64,000 bases of DNA from Streptomyces sp. NBC_01314 (GTDB taxonomy: Bacteria; Actinomycetota; Actinomycetes; Streptomycetales; Streptomycetaceae). The position numbers and the translations under genes are program-made. Each line of letters opens with the position of its first letter. The first letter of the stretch is position 1. Below the pieces are notes generated by a model. That model did no database searches. It was not told where the DNA came from and worked only from the letters and a program-made list of their open reading frames with translations. Shown here one piece after another: positions 25,944-34,401 of this stretch. The stretch lies in the NCBI RefSeq assembly GCF_041435215.1, contig NZ_CP108394.1:8308001-8372000 (forward strand). The letters are read 5' to 3'.

Positions 25944-26867
25944 ATGGCCCTAGGAACCGCTTCCACCAGGACTGATCACGCACGCACCGTGCGCGACATG
26001 CTCGCCACGGGCAGGACCACGTACTCCTTCGAGTTCTGGGCGCCCAAGACGGAGAAGGGCGAGCGGAACCTGTGGAACGCCCTCCGCAGGATCGAGGCGG
26101 TCGCCCCCAGCTTCGTCTCCGTGACGTACGGCGCCGGTGGCTCCACCCGGGCCGGCACGGTGAAGGCGACCGAGCAGATCGCCGCCGACACCACCCTCAC
26201 CCCGGTCGCCCACCTCACCGCGGTCAGCCACTCCATCGCCGAGCTGCGCAACATCATCGGCCAGTACGCGGACGCCGGGATCCGCAACATGCTCGCGGTC
26301 CGCGGCGACCCGCCCGGCGACCCCATGGCCGAGTGGATCGCACATCCGCAGGGACTGACGTACGCCGCCGAACTCGTCCGGCTCATCAAGGAGTCGGGCG
26401 ACTTCTGCGTGGGCGTCGCGGCCTTCCCGGAGATGCACCCGCGGTCCCCGGACTGGGACAGTGACGTGGCGCGCTTCGTCGACAAGTGCCGAGCCGGCGC
26501 CGACTACGCGATCACGCAGATGTTCTTCCACCCGGAGTCGTACCTCCGTCTGAGAGACGCGGTCGCGAAGGCCGGCTGCGAAACCCCTGTCATTCCCGAG
26601 GTCATGCCCGTCACCAGCGTGAAGATGCTGGAACGGTTGCCGCAACTCAGCAACGCCGCCATCCCGAACGCCCTGAAAGAGCGGATCGTCACAGCCAAAG
26701 ACGATCCGGCCGCTGTACGCTCCATTGGCATCGAGTTCGCCACGGAGTTCTGCGCGAGGCTGCTGGACGAAGGAGTCCCCGGACTTCACTTCATCACCCT
26801 GAACAACTCCACTGCGACACTGGAAATCTACGAGAACCTGGGCCCGCACCATCCACCACGGGCCTAG
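25944..26867 (+). CDS. metF: methylenetetrahydrofolate reductase
   Basis: 307 residues, FAD TIM barrel. Reduces 5,10-methylene- to 5-methyl-tetrahydrofolate for methionine synthesis. Family stretches: [19 protein letters not shown] near the start (the catalytic Glu lies in SFEF), [39 protein letters not shown] and HFITLNNS at the end. Cytoplasmic. It has its own promoter and is followed closely by an unrelated membrane protein gene. Confidence 0.95.
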   Translation: MALGTASTRTDHARTVRDMLATGRTTYSFEFWAPKTEKGERNLWNALRRIEAVAPSFVSVTYGAGGSTRAGTVKATEQIAADTTLTPVAHLTAVSHSIAELRNIIGQYADAGIRNMLAVRGDPPGDPMAEWIAHPQGLTYAAELVRLIKESGDFCVGVAAFPEMHPRSPDWDSDVARFVDKCRAGADYAITQMFFHPESYLRLRDAVAKAGCETPVIPEVMPVTSVKMLERLPQLSNAAIPNALKERIVTAKDDPAAVRSIGIEFATEFCARLLDEGVPGLHFITLNNSTATLEIYENLGPHHPPRA

Positions 26868-26923
26868 ACCGGTCGCACTCGCGTACGACACACTGCGTAG
26901 CGGCCACAGGGAGAGGGGCGTAC

Positions 26924-27907
26924 ATGGGCTGGACGGTCCTCTATATCGCGTTCGGTGTCGTCGCGTTGTGGCTGCTGGGTGAGGTGCTGCTGCAGTACAA
27001 GGCGCGTCTGCGCTGGCGGTTGCTCGCCTTCGCCGGTTTCCTCTGCGTCGTCCTCGGTGTGCTGATCCCCAACGTGATCGTCATCGCGCTGGGCGCGATC
27101 GGGTTCGCGGCCGGGCAGACCTACGTGACCCTCTCCTTCCGTCGCGGCTTCGAGGCCGGCTGGGCCGTCCGTCCGCGCTCCGATGAGGGCGAGGACGGCG
27201 CCAGGCCGGCCAAGGCCGGCAAGAAGCGGCGGCGCGGCGAACCCGACCGTCAGGACTCGACTCAGCAGGTCATGGACCTGGAGTCCACGGCGGCCGGAAC
27301 GTACCGCCAGGGCGGCGACCCGCTCGACGACGACCGCGACGACGACGTGTTCGTCCGCCCGCAGTCCACGCCCTCCGCGGCCGCCGTCTACTCCCCGGAG
27401 CCCCTGCCGGACGACACCAACACCTACGGCGTCTACCGCGACGACAACGCCTACGCCGGCGCCCCCGACCAGCCCTACGCGACCGCCGACCAGTCCGCGC
27501 AGGACGAGGCCTTCGCCTACTACGGCTACGACCAGCAGGGCTACGGCTACGACCCGAACCAGCAGCAGTACGCCGCCTACTCCGACCCGTACATCGGCAC
27601 GCAGACGTACGACGCCACGGCCTCGTACGACCAGTCCTACGGCCAGCAGGGATACGGTCAACAGGGCTACGTCCAGGACCAGTACGGCAACGGCGGCTAC
27701 GGCGGCGAGACCCCGCCCGGCGGTGTCTGGGTCCCGCAGCAGCGCAACACCGACGACTCGTTCGACCCGTTCGGCTCCGGCCTCCCGGCGGACCAGCAGG
27801 ACCCGCACCAGGGCAACGGCAACGGCCAGAACGGCAACGGCCAGAACGGCAACGGCCAGAGCGGCAACGGCCAGAGCGGCTACGACGAGCAGCAGTACCG
27901 TTTCTGA
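26924..27907 (+). CDS. membrane protein with Tyr/Gln/Gly-rich low-complexity tail
   Basis: 327 residues, not recognised as a named family. Two or three hydrophobic segments lie in the first 75 residues (TVLYIAFGVVALWLLGEVLL and LLAFAGFLCVVLGVLIPNVIVI). A basic stretch (KAGKKRRRGE) and then about 220 residues of Asp-, Tyr-, Gln-, Gly- and Asn-rich sequence follow, including QGYG-type repeats and four or five NGNGQ units near the end. The tail is predicted to be cytoplasmic and disordered. GAGAGGGG precedes the ATG by 6 bases. It follows metF by 56 bases. Confidence 0.8.
   Translation: MGWTVLYIAFGVVALWLLGEVLLQYKARLRWRLLAFAGFLCVVLGVLIPNVIVIALGAIGFAAGQTYVTLSFRRGFEAGWAVRPRSDEGEDGARPAKAGKKRRRGEPDRQDSTQQVMDLESTAAGTYRQGGDPLDDDRDDDVFVRPQSTPSAAAVYSPEPLPDDTNTYGVYRDDNAYAGAPDQPYATADQSAQDEAFAYYGYDQQGYGYDPNQQQYAAYSDPYIGTQTYDATASYDQSYGQQGYGQQGYVQDQYGNGGYGGETPPGGVWVPQQRNTDDSFDPFGSGLPADQQDPHQGNGNGQNGNGQNGNGQSGNGQSGYDEQQYRF
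27812..27878 (+). repeat. 15-bp coding repeats (NGNGQ units)
   Basis: Repeats of about 15 bases, variants of AACGGCAACGGCCAG, lie in the 3' end of the membrane protein gene and encode Asn-Gly-Asn-Gly-Gln blocks. They keep the reading frame. Confidence 0.65.
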
Positions 27908-27940
27908 AGGCTCACCGGAATCCCGCTGAGCCCCGGCGGC

Positions 27941-29455
27941 TCACTGTGAACCGCGGAAGTCCGGTCCCTCCACGATCAGTCCGGCCACCAGCGCGCCCGA
28001 CATCCCGGCGTGCGGGAGGCCGCCGCCGGGGTGGGACCAGCCGCCGACGGTGAACAGACCCGGTGTCGCGGTGGTGTTGGACGGGTGCAGCAGGCGGCCG
28101 TCGGCCGCGGCGAGCGCCGGCGCCGGAACCGCGCCCCCCTCCGCACCGGTCGTCCGCGCGATGTCGGCCGGGGTGCGGACCTCGTGCCAGAGAAGGCGCT
28201 CGCGCAGGTCGGGCACGGCACGCTCGGCGGTGGCGATCAGCCGCTCCGCCCGCTGATCGACGACGTCCGCGTCGGCCCGGCTCCGGTCGGGTTCGGCGGG
28301 GACCGCGCACGTGACCGTGACCGCCTCATGCTCGGAGTCCGGCACCAGTCCCGGATCGTCGGGGCGCAGCACCGTCACCGTGGGCCGCGCGACCATTCCG
28401 GGGGAAGGGCCGAACAGGAGGTCCAGCTCACCTTCGCGGTCCTCCGTGTGCACCACCGTCCGGTGCGCAGCGCCGTCCGGTCGGCGGCCACGCAGCGCCA
28501 GCAGCACGGTCAGACGGCTCGTCGCCCCCCGCTGGGCCGGTACGTCACCCGCACTCCGTACGGCCGACTGCCGCACCCATCGGCTCAGCGCCTCGGGCGC
28601 GACCCCGGCGACCACGAAGTCCGCCTCGGTCACCGCACCGTCCGCCAGCTCCACCCCGGCCGCCCGGCCGTCCTTCTCGACGATCCCCGTGACCTCGGCA
28701 CCGAAGACGAACTCGACCTTCCGGGCCAGGCACCGCTCGTACAGCGCCCGCGCCAACTCCCGTATGCCGCCCCGGACGTACCAGGTCCCGAAGGCGTGGT
28801 CCAGGTACGGCAGGACCGCCGCGCTCGCCGGTACGTTCCTGGGGTCCAGCCCGTACGCGAGGGCGTGACTCTCCAGCAGGGCCGTCAGCCGGGGGTCGCG
28901 CAGCTCCCACGCGCCGACCTCGGCGAGCGTGCCGGCGCGGCGGGTGCGCAGAAGCCGTCTGTGGGGCACCGAGGGGTAGGGCTCGCGCTCGGCGAGCACC
29001 TGCCGGTCGGGCCACAGCGGCTCCTCCAGGAGGGGCCGCCGGGTACGGTCCCAGGCCTCGCGGGCGCGCACCAGGAAGTCGCCCCAGCGGTCGCCCGCGT
29101 CCGAGCCGAGCGCCGTGTTCAGGGCGGCGACCACGCCCGCGCGTGAGGCGTTGGGAAGCAGGAGGTCCGTGCCGTCCGCGAAGACGTGCCGGGCCGCCGG
29201 GTCGACCTGGACCAGGTCGACGCACTTCTCCAGCGGTTCCTTGCCGGTCTTGAGGAACAGATCGCGGTAGACGGCGGGCAGTGGCAGCAGCCCCGGGCCC
29301 GTGTCGAACGCGAAGCCTTCGCGCTCGAAGCGGCCCACGGCTCCGCCGTAGGTCGCCGTGCTCTCGTGCACCACCACGCTGTGGCCCGCGACGGCCAGCC
29401 GGGCGGCGGCTGCCATCGCGCCGAGGCCGGCGCCGATCACCGCGATTCTTGCCAT
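27941..29455 (-). CDS. CrtI-like FAD-dependent oxidoreductase (phytoene desaturase family)
   Basis: 504 residues. N-terminal FAD motif IAVIGAGLGAMAAAARLA followed by the GG doublet YGGAVGRFEREGF typical of amine oxidase/CrtI proteins, and the C-terminal FAD contact LFTVGGWSHPGGGLPHAGMSGALVAG. No carotenoid genes adjoin it, so the substrate is unknown; the family also includes retinol and other lipid desaturases or saturases. ATG at 29455 is chosen because the flavin motif starts at residue 3 and TAAAGT lies 7 bases upstream (leaderless). A MacR-box-like palindrome sits 146 bases upstream. Confidence 0.85.
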   Translation of the reverse strand: MARIAVIGAGLGAMAAAARLAVAGHSVVVHESTATYGGAVGRFEREGFAFDTGPGLLPLPAVYRDLFLKTGKEPLEKCVDLVQVDPAARHVFADGTDLLLPNASRAGVVAALNTALGSDAGDRWGDFLVRAREAWDRTRRPLLEEPLWPDRQVLAEREPYPSVPHRRLLRTRRAGTLAEVGAWELRDPRLTALLESHALAYGLDPRNVPASAAVLPYLDHAFGTWYVRGGIRELARALYERCLARKVEFVFGAEVTGIVEKDGRAAGVELADGAVTEADFVVAGVAPEALSRWVRQSAVRSAGDVPAQRGATSRLTVLLALRGRRPDGAAHRTVVHTEDREGELDLLFGPSPGMVARPTVTVLRPDDPGLVPDSEHEAVTVTCAVPAEPDRSRADADVVDQRAERLIATAERAVPDLRERLLWHEVRTPADIARTTGAEGGAVPAPALAAADGRLLHPSNTTATPGLFTVGGWSHPGGGLPHAGMSGALVAGLIVEGPDFRGSQ

Positions 29456-29883
29456 GGCAGCGACTTTATCGGCCGCCACTGACAGTTCGATCTCGTGGGA
29501 TGGCTCGGGGCGCGGTTGTTCGGCGACTGCGGGGAGTAGGAACGCGGACGCGATCGTCACCAGTTGGCAACAGAGAGGTCTGGGGGTGAGTACGCAGGGC
29601 TGAGTACCCGTACTCAGCCGGGGAGATGAGTACGCGTACGGATGGGCTCCCACCTGCGGGAACGGGAGAGTGGAGGCACGGGAAGGGGCGCGGCTCCGGT
29701 ACCGCCGGCACGGGGCGGCGGAACGGCTCTCGCTCTTACCGCTCCTTCCGTCGACATGGGTCGGCGGGAGCGAGGCACGGGGGAGTACGGGGGATACGGG
29801 GGATACGGGAAAGCGCCGGTTCGAGGTGGCCGCGGGGGACGCGGCCGGTTCGAACCGGCGCCCTCGTCCGTGCTCCGGTCCGG
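29456..29883. other. 428-base spacer with regulatory palindromes
   Basis: Between the CrtI-like gene and the end of the tetR gene (both minus strand). I see the TGAGTAC-type sites at 29587-29641 and, near 29779-29812, near-repeats of GGGGGATACG. No ORF here has convincing start signals. Confidence 0.5.
29601..29616. promoter_or_regulatory. MacR-box-like palindrome
   Basis: TGAGTACCCGTACTCA is a perfect 16-bp palindrome of the form TGAGTAC-N2-GTACTCA. A half site TGAGTACG lies at 29587 and a degenerate second copy TGAGTACGCGTACGGA at 29627. This form equals the binding motif I recall for S. coelicolor MacR, whose gene is in this window. The nearest gene reading away from it is the CrtI-like gene. 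Confidence 0.6.
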
Positions 29884-30516
29884 TCAGCGGTTTCCGCTCA
29901 CCCGGCCCTGGAGCAGCCGGGACAGCGCGGCGTGGACATCGTCCAGGGAGCGATCCGGCTGGAAGGCCTTCCAGTCCAGGGCGGCCACCAGGACCATGCC
30001 GACCAGGGCCGACGCCGTCAGGCCGATGTCGATCTCGTCGCTCAGCTCGCCCCCCTCGACGCCCTCGCGCAGCACGCCCTCGACGACCGCGACCGCCTGC
30101 TGCCGGACGACCATCAGCGTGGACTGCCAGGCGCGGTTGGTGCGCCAGAGCTCGGCCACGTAGAGCTGGGTGAAGGACGGGTAGCGGTCGATGAAGTGGA
30201 GTCCGGCGCGGATCATCGCGTCCAGGGAGGCGACCCTGCTGCCGCCCTCCCGCGCGGTCCGCTCGGCGGCCTCCCGGAGGGAGGCGGTGAGGAGTTCCAC
30301 GCCGTGCCGCAGCAGCTCCTCGAAGAGGACCGACTTGCTTGCGAAGTTGTAGTAGACGGTGCCCTTGGCGACGCCTGCGCGCTCGGCGATCTCGTCCACC
30401 GTGGTCGCGGAGAACCCCTGCTCCGCGATGAGGGTGACGGCCGCCTCGTAGAGTTTCTGCCGGGTCGCCTCGCGGCGGCCCCCGCCTGCGCCGCCGGGGG
30501 CGTTGCTGCTTTCCAT
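29884..30516 (-). CDS. TetR-family transcriptional repressor
   Basis: 210 residues. N-terminal helix-turn-helix at about 18-65 (TRQKLYEAAVTLIAEQGFSA through GVAKGTVYYNFASK) and a helical ligand-binding domain to the end. It is the third gene after an ABC ATPase and a YhgE/Pip-type permease, 35 bases behind the permease. A palindrome ACTGAC-TG-GTCAGT at 33586 in the operon's promoter is the likely operator, so it should repress its own operon until an effector binds. Confidence 0.9.
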   Translation of the reverse strand: MESSNAPGGAGGGRREATRQKLYEAAVTLIAEQGFSATTVDEIAERAGVAKGTVYYNFASKSVLFEELLRHGVELLTASLREAAERTAREGGSRVASLDAMIRAGLHFIDRYPSFTQLYVAELWRTNRAWQSTLMVVRQQAVAVVEGVLREGVEGGELSDEIDIGLTASALVGMVLVAALDWKAFQPDRSLDDVHAALSRLLQGRVSGNR

Positions 30517-30551
30517 GGCCCTGATTGTCACAGGAACCGTGCCGTGCGCGG

Positions 30552-32636
30552 TCACAGGCTCAACTCCGGGTGCAGCCGGTCCAGCGTCCACACCTGCTTG
30601 CGGCGGGCGGACAGGGCGGTCAGCGCGAGGGCGCCGACGGTGAAGGCCACCAGAACCGCGCAGGCGTCCCGGACAGGGCCCAGACCGCCGCCCGTGATGA
30701 GCCTTCTGAGGGCGTCGACGACATGGCTCATCGGCAGGAAGGGATGGACCGCGTTGAAGAAGTCCGGGCTGGTCTGCACGGGATACGTGCCGCCCGCGGA
30801 CGTCAACTGCAGCATCAGGAAGGCGAGGACGAGGATCCGGCCCGCCGCCCCGAAACGGGCGTTGAGCCACTGCACGATCGCCGCGAAGCACGCCGTCACC
30901 AGGAACAGGAAGCCCACCGTCCCGGCCGCCCGCGCCATCTCCAGGCCGACCGCCCAGTGCAGCACCGCCATCAGCGCGACCGTCTGCAGCGCACCCAGGG
31001 CGGCCACCGGAAGCCAGCCCGCCAGCGCGATCCGCCACGCCGGGGCGCCCGCCGCGAGGGCCCGCCGGTTGAGCGGCTGGATCAGCATGTACGCCACCAT
31101 CGCGCCCACCCACAGGGACAGCGGGATGAAGTACGGGGCGAACCCGGTGCCGTAGTTGGGCGCCTTGTGCAGGTCCCTGTTGGCCAACCGCACCGGGTCG
31201 GCCATCACTTCGGTACGCCGGTCGCGGTCCCGTTCGTCGTAGTCCGGGATCTGCTCGGCCCCGTCGTGCAGGCCGCCCGCGAGCTTCCCGGAGCCGTCGG
31301 CCAGCTTGTACATGCCGCCCTTGAGGTCGACCGCGCCCGTCTTGAGGGTGCCGACGCCGGTGTCCAGGTCCTCCGCGCCGGTCTTCGCGGTGCCGAGGCC
31401 CGTGTGGAGCGTGCTGGCACCCTTGGCGACCTTCGTGGCGCCCTTGTCGAGCGCGTTCACCTTGGCGACGGCGTCGTCGAGGTCCGTGGACAGGGTGGGC
31501 GCCGCCTTCGCCAGGGCGCGGGCCTGCTTCTCCAGGGTCTCCAGGTCCTTGTCGAAGGCCTTGATGTCACCGTCGTAGTTCTTCACCACGGTGTTGACGT
31601 CCTCGGCGAGCACGGCCGCCTCCGCCGCCGCGTCCTTGGCCTTCTTCAGGTCCGCGCAGGCCGTGTCGGGCAGCACGGCCTCCTCGCAGCGCCTCTTGTG
31701 GACGTCGTCCAGGGTGTCCGCGGCGGCACGGGTGCCGGTCGCGGCGGCCGGTGCCGTCTCGACGAACGCGTCGAGGTGGTCCCGGATCGTGGCCGCCGAG
31801 TCGGCGACCAGGGTGGCGGTGTCGGCGATCGTGTCGCCGTTCTCCTTCAGGAAGGGCCGTACCTGGTCCGCTGCGGCGCCGACCTTGTCGGCGAGCTTGC
31901 CGGTGCCGTCCGCGACCTGTTGAGCGCCGTCCTCCAGGTCACCCGCGCCCTCGTCCAGGTCCTTCAGCCCGCCGGACAGCTCCCCGCTGCCCTCCTTGGC
32001 CGTCTTCAGGCCGTCCGCGAGGTCCTTGGAGCCCTTCTCCGCCTTGTCGATGCCGCCCTTGAGGTCGTCGGCGCCGTCCGCCGCCTCCTCGGTCTTCCCG
32101 TGGATGTCCGAGAACGAGATGAAGATCCGGTCCAGGAACGACCGTGAGGCCTTCGTCGACGCCGCCGTCCGCACCTCAGAGAACACCGTCCGCGAGATCT
32201 GCCCGACGATGTAGTTGTTCGCGTCGTTCGTCCGCACCTGGAGAGCGCCGGTCTCCGGCACGTCCCCGGAACTCGACGCGATCCGCTCGCTGAAGTCCTT
32301 CGGCATGGTCAGCGACAGGTAGTACGTGCCGTCCTCGACGCCCGCACGGGCCTCGGCGGCGCTCACCCGGTGCCACTCGAAGGTGTCGCTCTCCCGCAGC
32401 CCCTCGGCGATGTCGTCGCCCGCGGTCAGCCTCTCCTTGCCGACCGACGCCCCCTTGTCGTCGTTCACCAACGCCACGGGGACGCGGTCCAGACGGCCGT
32501 ACGGGTCCCAGAAGGACCACAGGTACAGAGCCCCGTACAGCAACGGCAGCAGCAGGAGCGAGACCAGCGCGGCGCGCGGCAGCTTCCCCCGGCCGAAGCG
32601 CCTGAGCTCAAGCGCGGCGAGTCTCGGCGAGCGCAT
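30552..32636 (-). CDS. YhgE/Pip-domain ABC-2-type membrane protein
   Basis: 694 residues. One membrane helix near residues 22-42 (AALVSLLLLPLLYGALYLW), a large extracytoplasmic region of about 430 residues, and five or six helices in the last 200 residues. The outer region is full of Lys/Asp/Ala/Gly/Leu heptads (DGADDLKGGIDKAEKGSKDL type), predicting long coiled coils as in YhgE, phage-infection protein and MmpL-like exporters. Its ATG at 32636 overlaps the ATPase gene by 29 bases. Likely exports a lipid, toxin or peptide; the substrate is unknown. Confidence 0.85.
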   Translation of the reverse strand: MRSPRLAALELRRFGRGKLPRAALVSLLLLPLLYGALYLWSFWDPYGRLDRVPVALVNDDKGASVGKERLTAGDDIAEGLRESDTFEWHRVSAAEARAGVEDGTYYLSLTMPKDFSERIASSSGDVPETGALQVRTNDANNYIVGQISRTVFSEVRTAASTKASRSFLDRIFISFSDIHGKTEEAADGADDLKGGIDKAEKGSKDLADGLKTAKEGSGELSGGLKDLDEGAGDLEDGAQQVADGTGKLADKVGAAADQVRPFLKENGDTIADTATLVADSAATIRDHLDAFVETAPAAATGTRAAADTLDDVHKRRCEEAVLPDTACADLKKAKDAAAEAAVLAEDVNTVVKNYDGDIKAFDKDLETLEKQARALAKAAPTLSTDLDDAVAKVNALDKGATKVAKGASTLHTGLGTAKTGAEDLDTGVGTLKTGAVDLKGGMYKLADGSGKLAGGLHDGAEQIPDYDERDRDRRTEVMADPVRLANRDLHKAPNYGTGFAPYFIPLSLWVGAMVAYMLIQPLNRRALAAGAPAWRIALAGWLPVAALGALQTVALMAVLHWAVGLEMARAAGTVGFLFLVTACFAAIVQWLNARFGAAGRILVLAFLMLQLTSAGGTYPVQTSPDFFNAVHPFLPMSHVVDALRRLITGGGLGPVRDACAVLVAFTVGALALTALSARRKQVWTLDRLHPELSL

Positions 32637-33558
32637 CGGCCGTCTCCTTGTCGGTGTTGTCGGTGTTGTCGTGGGTGTCGTCGTTGTTGTTGCCGTCTTC
32701 GCCGGTGCCGGCACCGGCACCCGTACGAGCACTCGTACCTGCGCCGGTGCCGGTGTCCGCGCCGGTGTCCGTCGCGGTTTCGCTGTCGGGCTCGGAGGCT
32801 TCGCGTACGCCCTCACGCGCGCGTGCGCCTCCGTCCGGCCCCGTCGACACGACGACCGCTCCTTCCGGGGCCTCGCCGCACACCGCCACCACCGTGATCC
32901 CGGACTCGGTGAGGGACCTCAACAGGGTCCACATCTCGGCCCGTTCGGCGTCGGAGAGCTTCAGGTCGGTGTCGTCGACGCCGAGCAGCCGGGGTCGGCC
33001 GACGAGCGCGAGGGCGACGGACAGCCGCAGGGCCTCCATCCGGTCCAGGTCGCGCACGGCGGTCCTGGAGCCCTTGGGCAGGGCCTCGCGGTCGAGTCCG
33101 GCCGCGGTCAGGGCGGCCTCGATCCGGCCCTTCGCCTCGGCGGCGCGCTCGGCCCGGGGGCGCAGCAGCCCGCGCAGGGAGCCGTCGAACCGCCGCTGCA
33201 GCAGTGCCCGTTCGCGCAGGTGCTCCCCGACGGTCAGAGCCGGGTCGAGGTCGGTCACACCGGGGACATGGGCGAGGGCGCTGATCCGGCGCACGGCCGC
33301 CATCCGCTTCGGCAGCCGCAGGGAGCCGACCGTCGCCTCGCCCTCGCTCGGCTTCATCCGCCCGGTGAGCGCGAGCAGCAGACAGGTCCGGCCCGACCCG
33401 GACGGCCCCTCGACCGCGACCAGCGAGCCGGCCTCCGCGCCGAACCGCACACCCCGGAACGCCCAGCCGCGCGGCCCCTTGAGGCCGAACCCCTCGGCAC
33501 CGACGGCGACACCGCGGGCCGTCCCCTGCCCGGCGTCCGTCTCCCCTGGCTCTGCCAT
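32608..33558 (-). CDS. ABC-type ATP-binding protein with degenerate catalytic motifs
   Basis: 316 residues. The P-loop reads GPSGSGRT, with Arg in place of the catalytic Lys. The Walker B end reads LLGVDDTD, with Asp where the catalytic Glu is usual. No LSGGQ signature is visible; the corresponding region reads RDLDRMEALRLSVALAL. After about residue 235 there is a Thr/Asp/Gly/Asn-rich tail of some 70 residues. It may bind but hydrolyse ATP poorly. First gene of the operon with the permease and tetR. ATG at 33558 is chosen over a TTG three codons upstream. Confidence 0.82.
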   Translation of the reverse strand: MAEPGETDAGQGTARGVAVGAEGFGLKGPRGWAFRGVRFGAEAGSLVAVEGPSGSGRTCLLLALTGRMKPSEGEATVGSLRLPKRMAAVRRISALAHVPGVTDLDPALTVGEHLRERALLQRRFDGSLRGLLRPRAERAAEAKGRIEAALTAAGLDREALPKGSRTAVRDLDRMEALRLSVALALVGRPRLLGVDDTDLKLSDAERAEMWTLLRSLTESGITVVAVCGEAPEGAVVVSTGPDGGARAREGVREASEPDSETATDTGADTGTGAGTSARTGAGAGTGEDGNNNDDTHDNTDNTDKETADALAETRRA

Positions 33559-33585
33559 GTCCCCCAAGCCTCTCCGTGCTTTTGT

Positions 33586-33599
33586 ACTGACTGGTCAGT
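33586..33599 (-). promoter_or_regulatory. probable TetR operator
   Basis: ACTGACTGGTCAGT has perfect 6-bp arms around a 2-base centre and lies 28 bases before the ATPase start. On the minus strand it overlaps TACAAA, a possible -10. This is the kind of site bound by TetR/AcrR repressors, and the operon's third gene encodes one. Confidence 0.65.
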
Positions 33600-33732
33600 G
33601 CAGAAACTACTCCGAACCTCTGATCGAAGCAAAAGGGCAGGTCAGAACGGATTGTCAGTGGCATACCGCACGATGGGCACATACGGCACCTCGTGTCAGG
33701 GCGTGCCGTCCGCAGACGACAGGAGGTTCGTC

Positions 33733-34272
33733 ATGGCCAGCCACCACGCAGCAGCCGCCAACCGGCGCCGTGCCACCGGCCCTGCCCCCTCACTGACCGG
33801 CCCGCCGGGCGACGTGCACCCCGTGCTGCGCAGGGCGACGGCCCCGCCCGCCGCCCTCGACCTGCTCGCCCAGGCCCGCTCCGGACTCGACGAGGCGTCC
33901 GGCCACCTGACGCCCAACGAGCGGTACGCCACCGCCCACCTGGCCGCCCTGCGCACCGCCGCCGCGGTGCTCGCCGCCCGGGGCCGCCCGGAACTCACCC
34001 CGAAGCGCCGCGCCAAGATCAGGAGCGCCTGGGAAGTGCTCCCCGAGATAGCGCCCGAACTCACCGAGTGGAGCGCGCTGTTCGCCTCCGGCGCCGCCCG
34101 CCGCGCGCGCGCCGAGGCGGACATCCAGGGCGCGGCGAGCGCACGGGACGCCGACGACCTCATACGCGACGTGGCGATGTTCCTGCGCCTCGTCGAGCGG
34201 ATGCTGGTGCTCCAGCCGGTGCTGCCCCAGCCCCGGCGGGACGGCACCCCGGGGATACCGGACGCGGGCTGA
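33733..34272 (+). CDS. SAV_6107-family HEPN domain protein
   Basis: 179 residues, all-helical. The core from about residue 40 (ALDLLAQARSGLDEASGHLTPNERYATAHLAALRTAAAVLAARG is the landmark, shown only as LTPNERYATAHLAALR here) and the C-terminal helix DLIRDVAMFLRLVERMLVLQP match the streptomycete SAV_6107 family that is assigned to HEPN. No RX4-6H RNase motif of the toxin kind is clear, and no MNT nucleotidyltransferase partner adjoins, so a toxin role is not supported. AGGAGG precedes the ATG at a spacing of 6. Confidence 0.8.
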   Translation: MASHHAAAANRRRATGPAPSLTGPPGDVHPVLRRATAPPAALDLLAQARSGLDEASGHLTPNERYATAHLAALRTAAAVLAARGRPELTPKRRAKIRSAWEVLPEIAPELTEWSALFASGAARRARAEADIQGAASARDADDLIRDVAMFLRLVERMLVLQPVLPQPRRDGTPGIPDAG

Positions 34273-34401
34273 CCGACCGCCCCGGCGCCGCCCATTAGGG
34301 TTGGGGCATCAGCACCCTCCACCGCGCCCCCGGGCCCGGCGGAGACGCAAGCCCATCGCCCCGCCGCACGCCAGGCGGTGCCGCCCGAGGAGTCAACTGC
34401 C

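Noticed and set aside
27941..29455. Carotenoid gene cluster
   Set aside because: The FAD protein resembles CrtI, but no phytoene synthase, cyclase or prenyltransferase gene is present around it.
33733..34272. HEPN toxin of a toxin-antitoxin pair
   Set aside because: No clear RX4-6H catalytic motif and no MNT or other antitoxin gene beside it.
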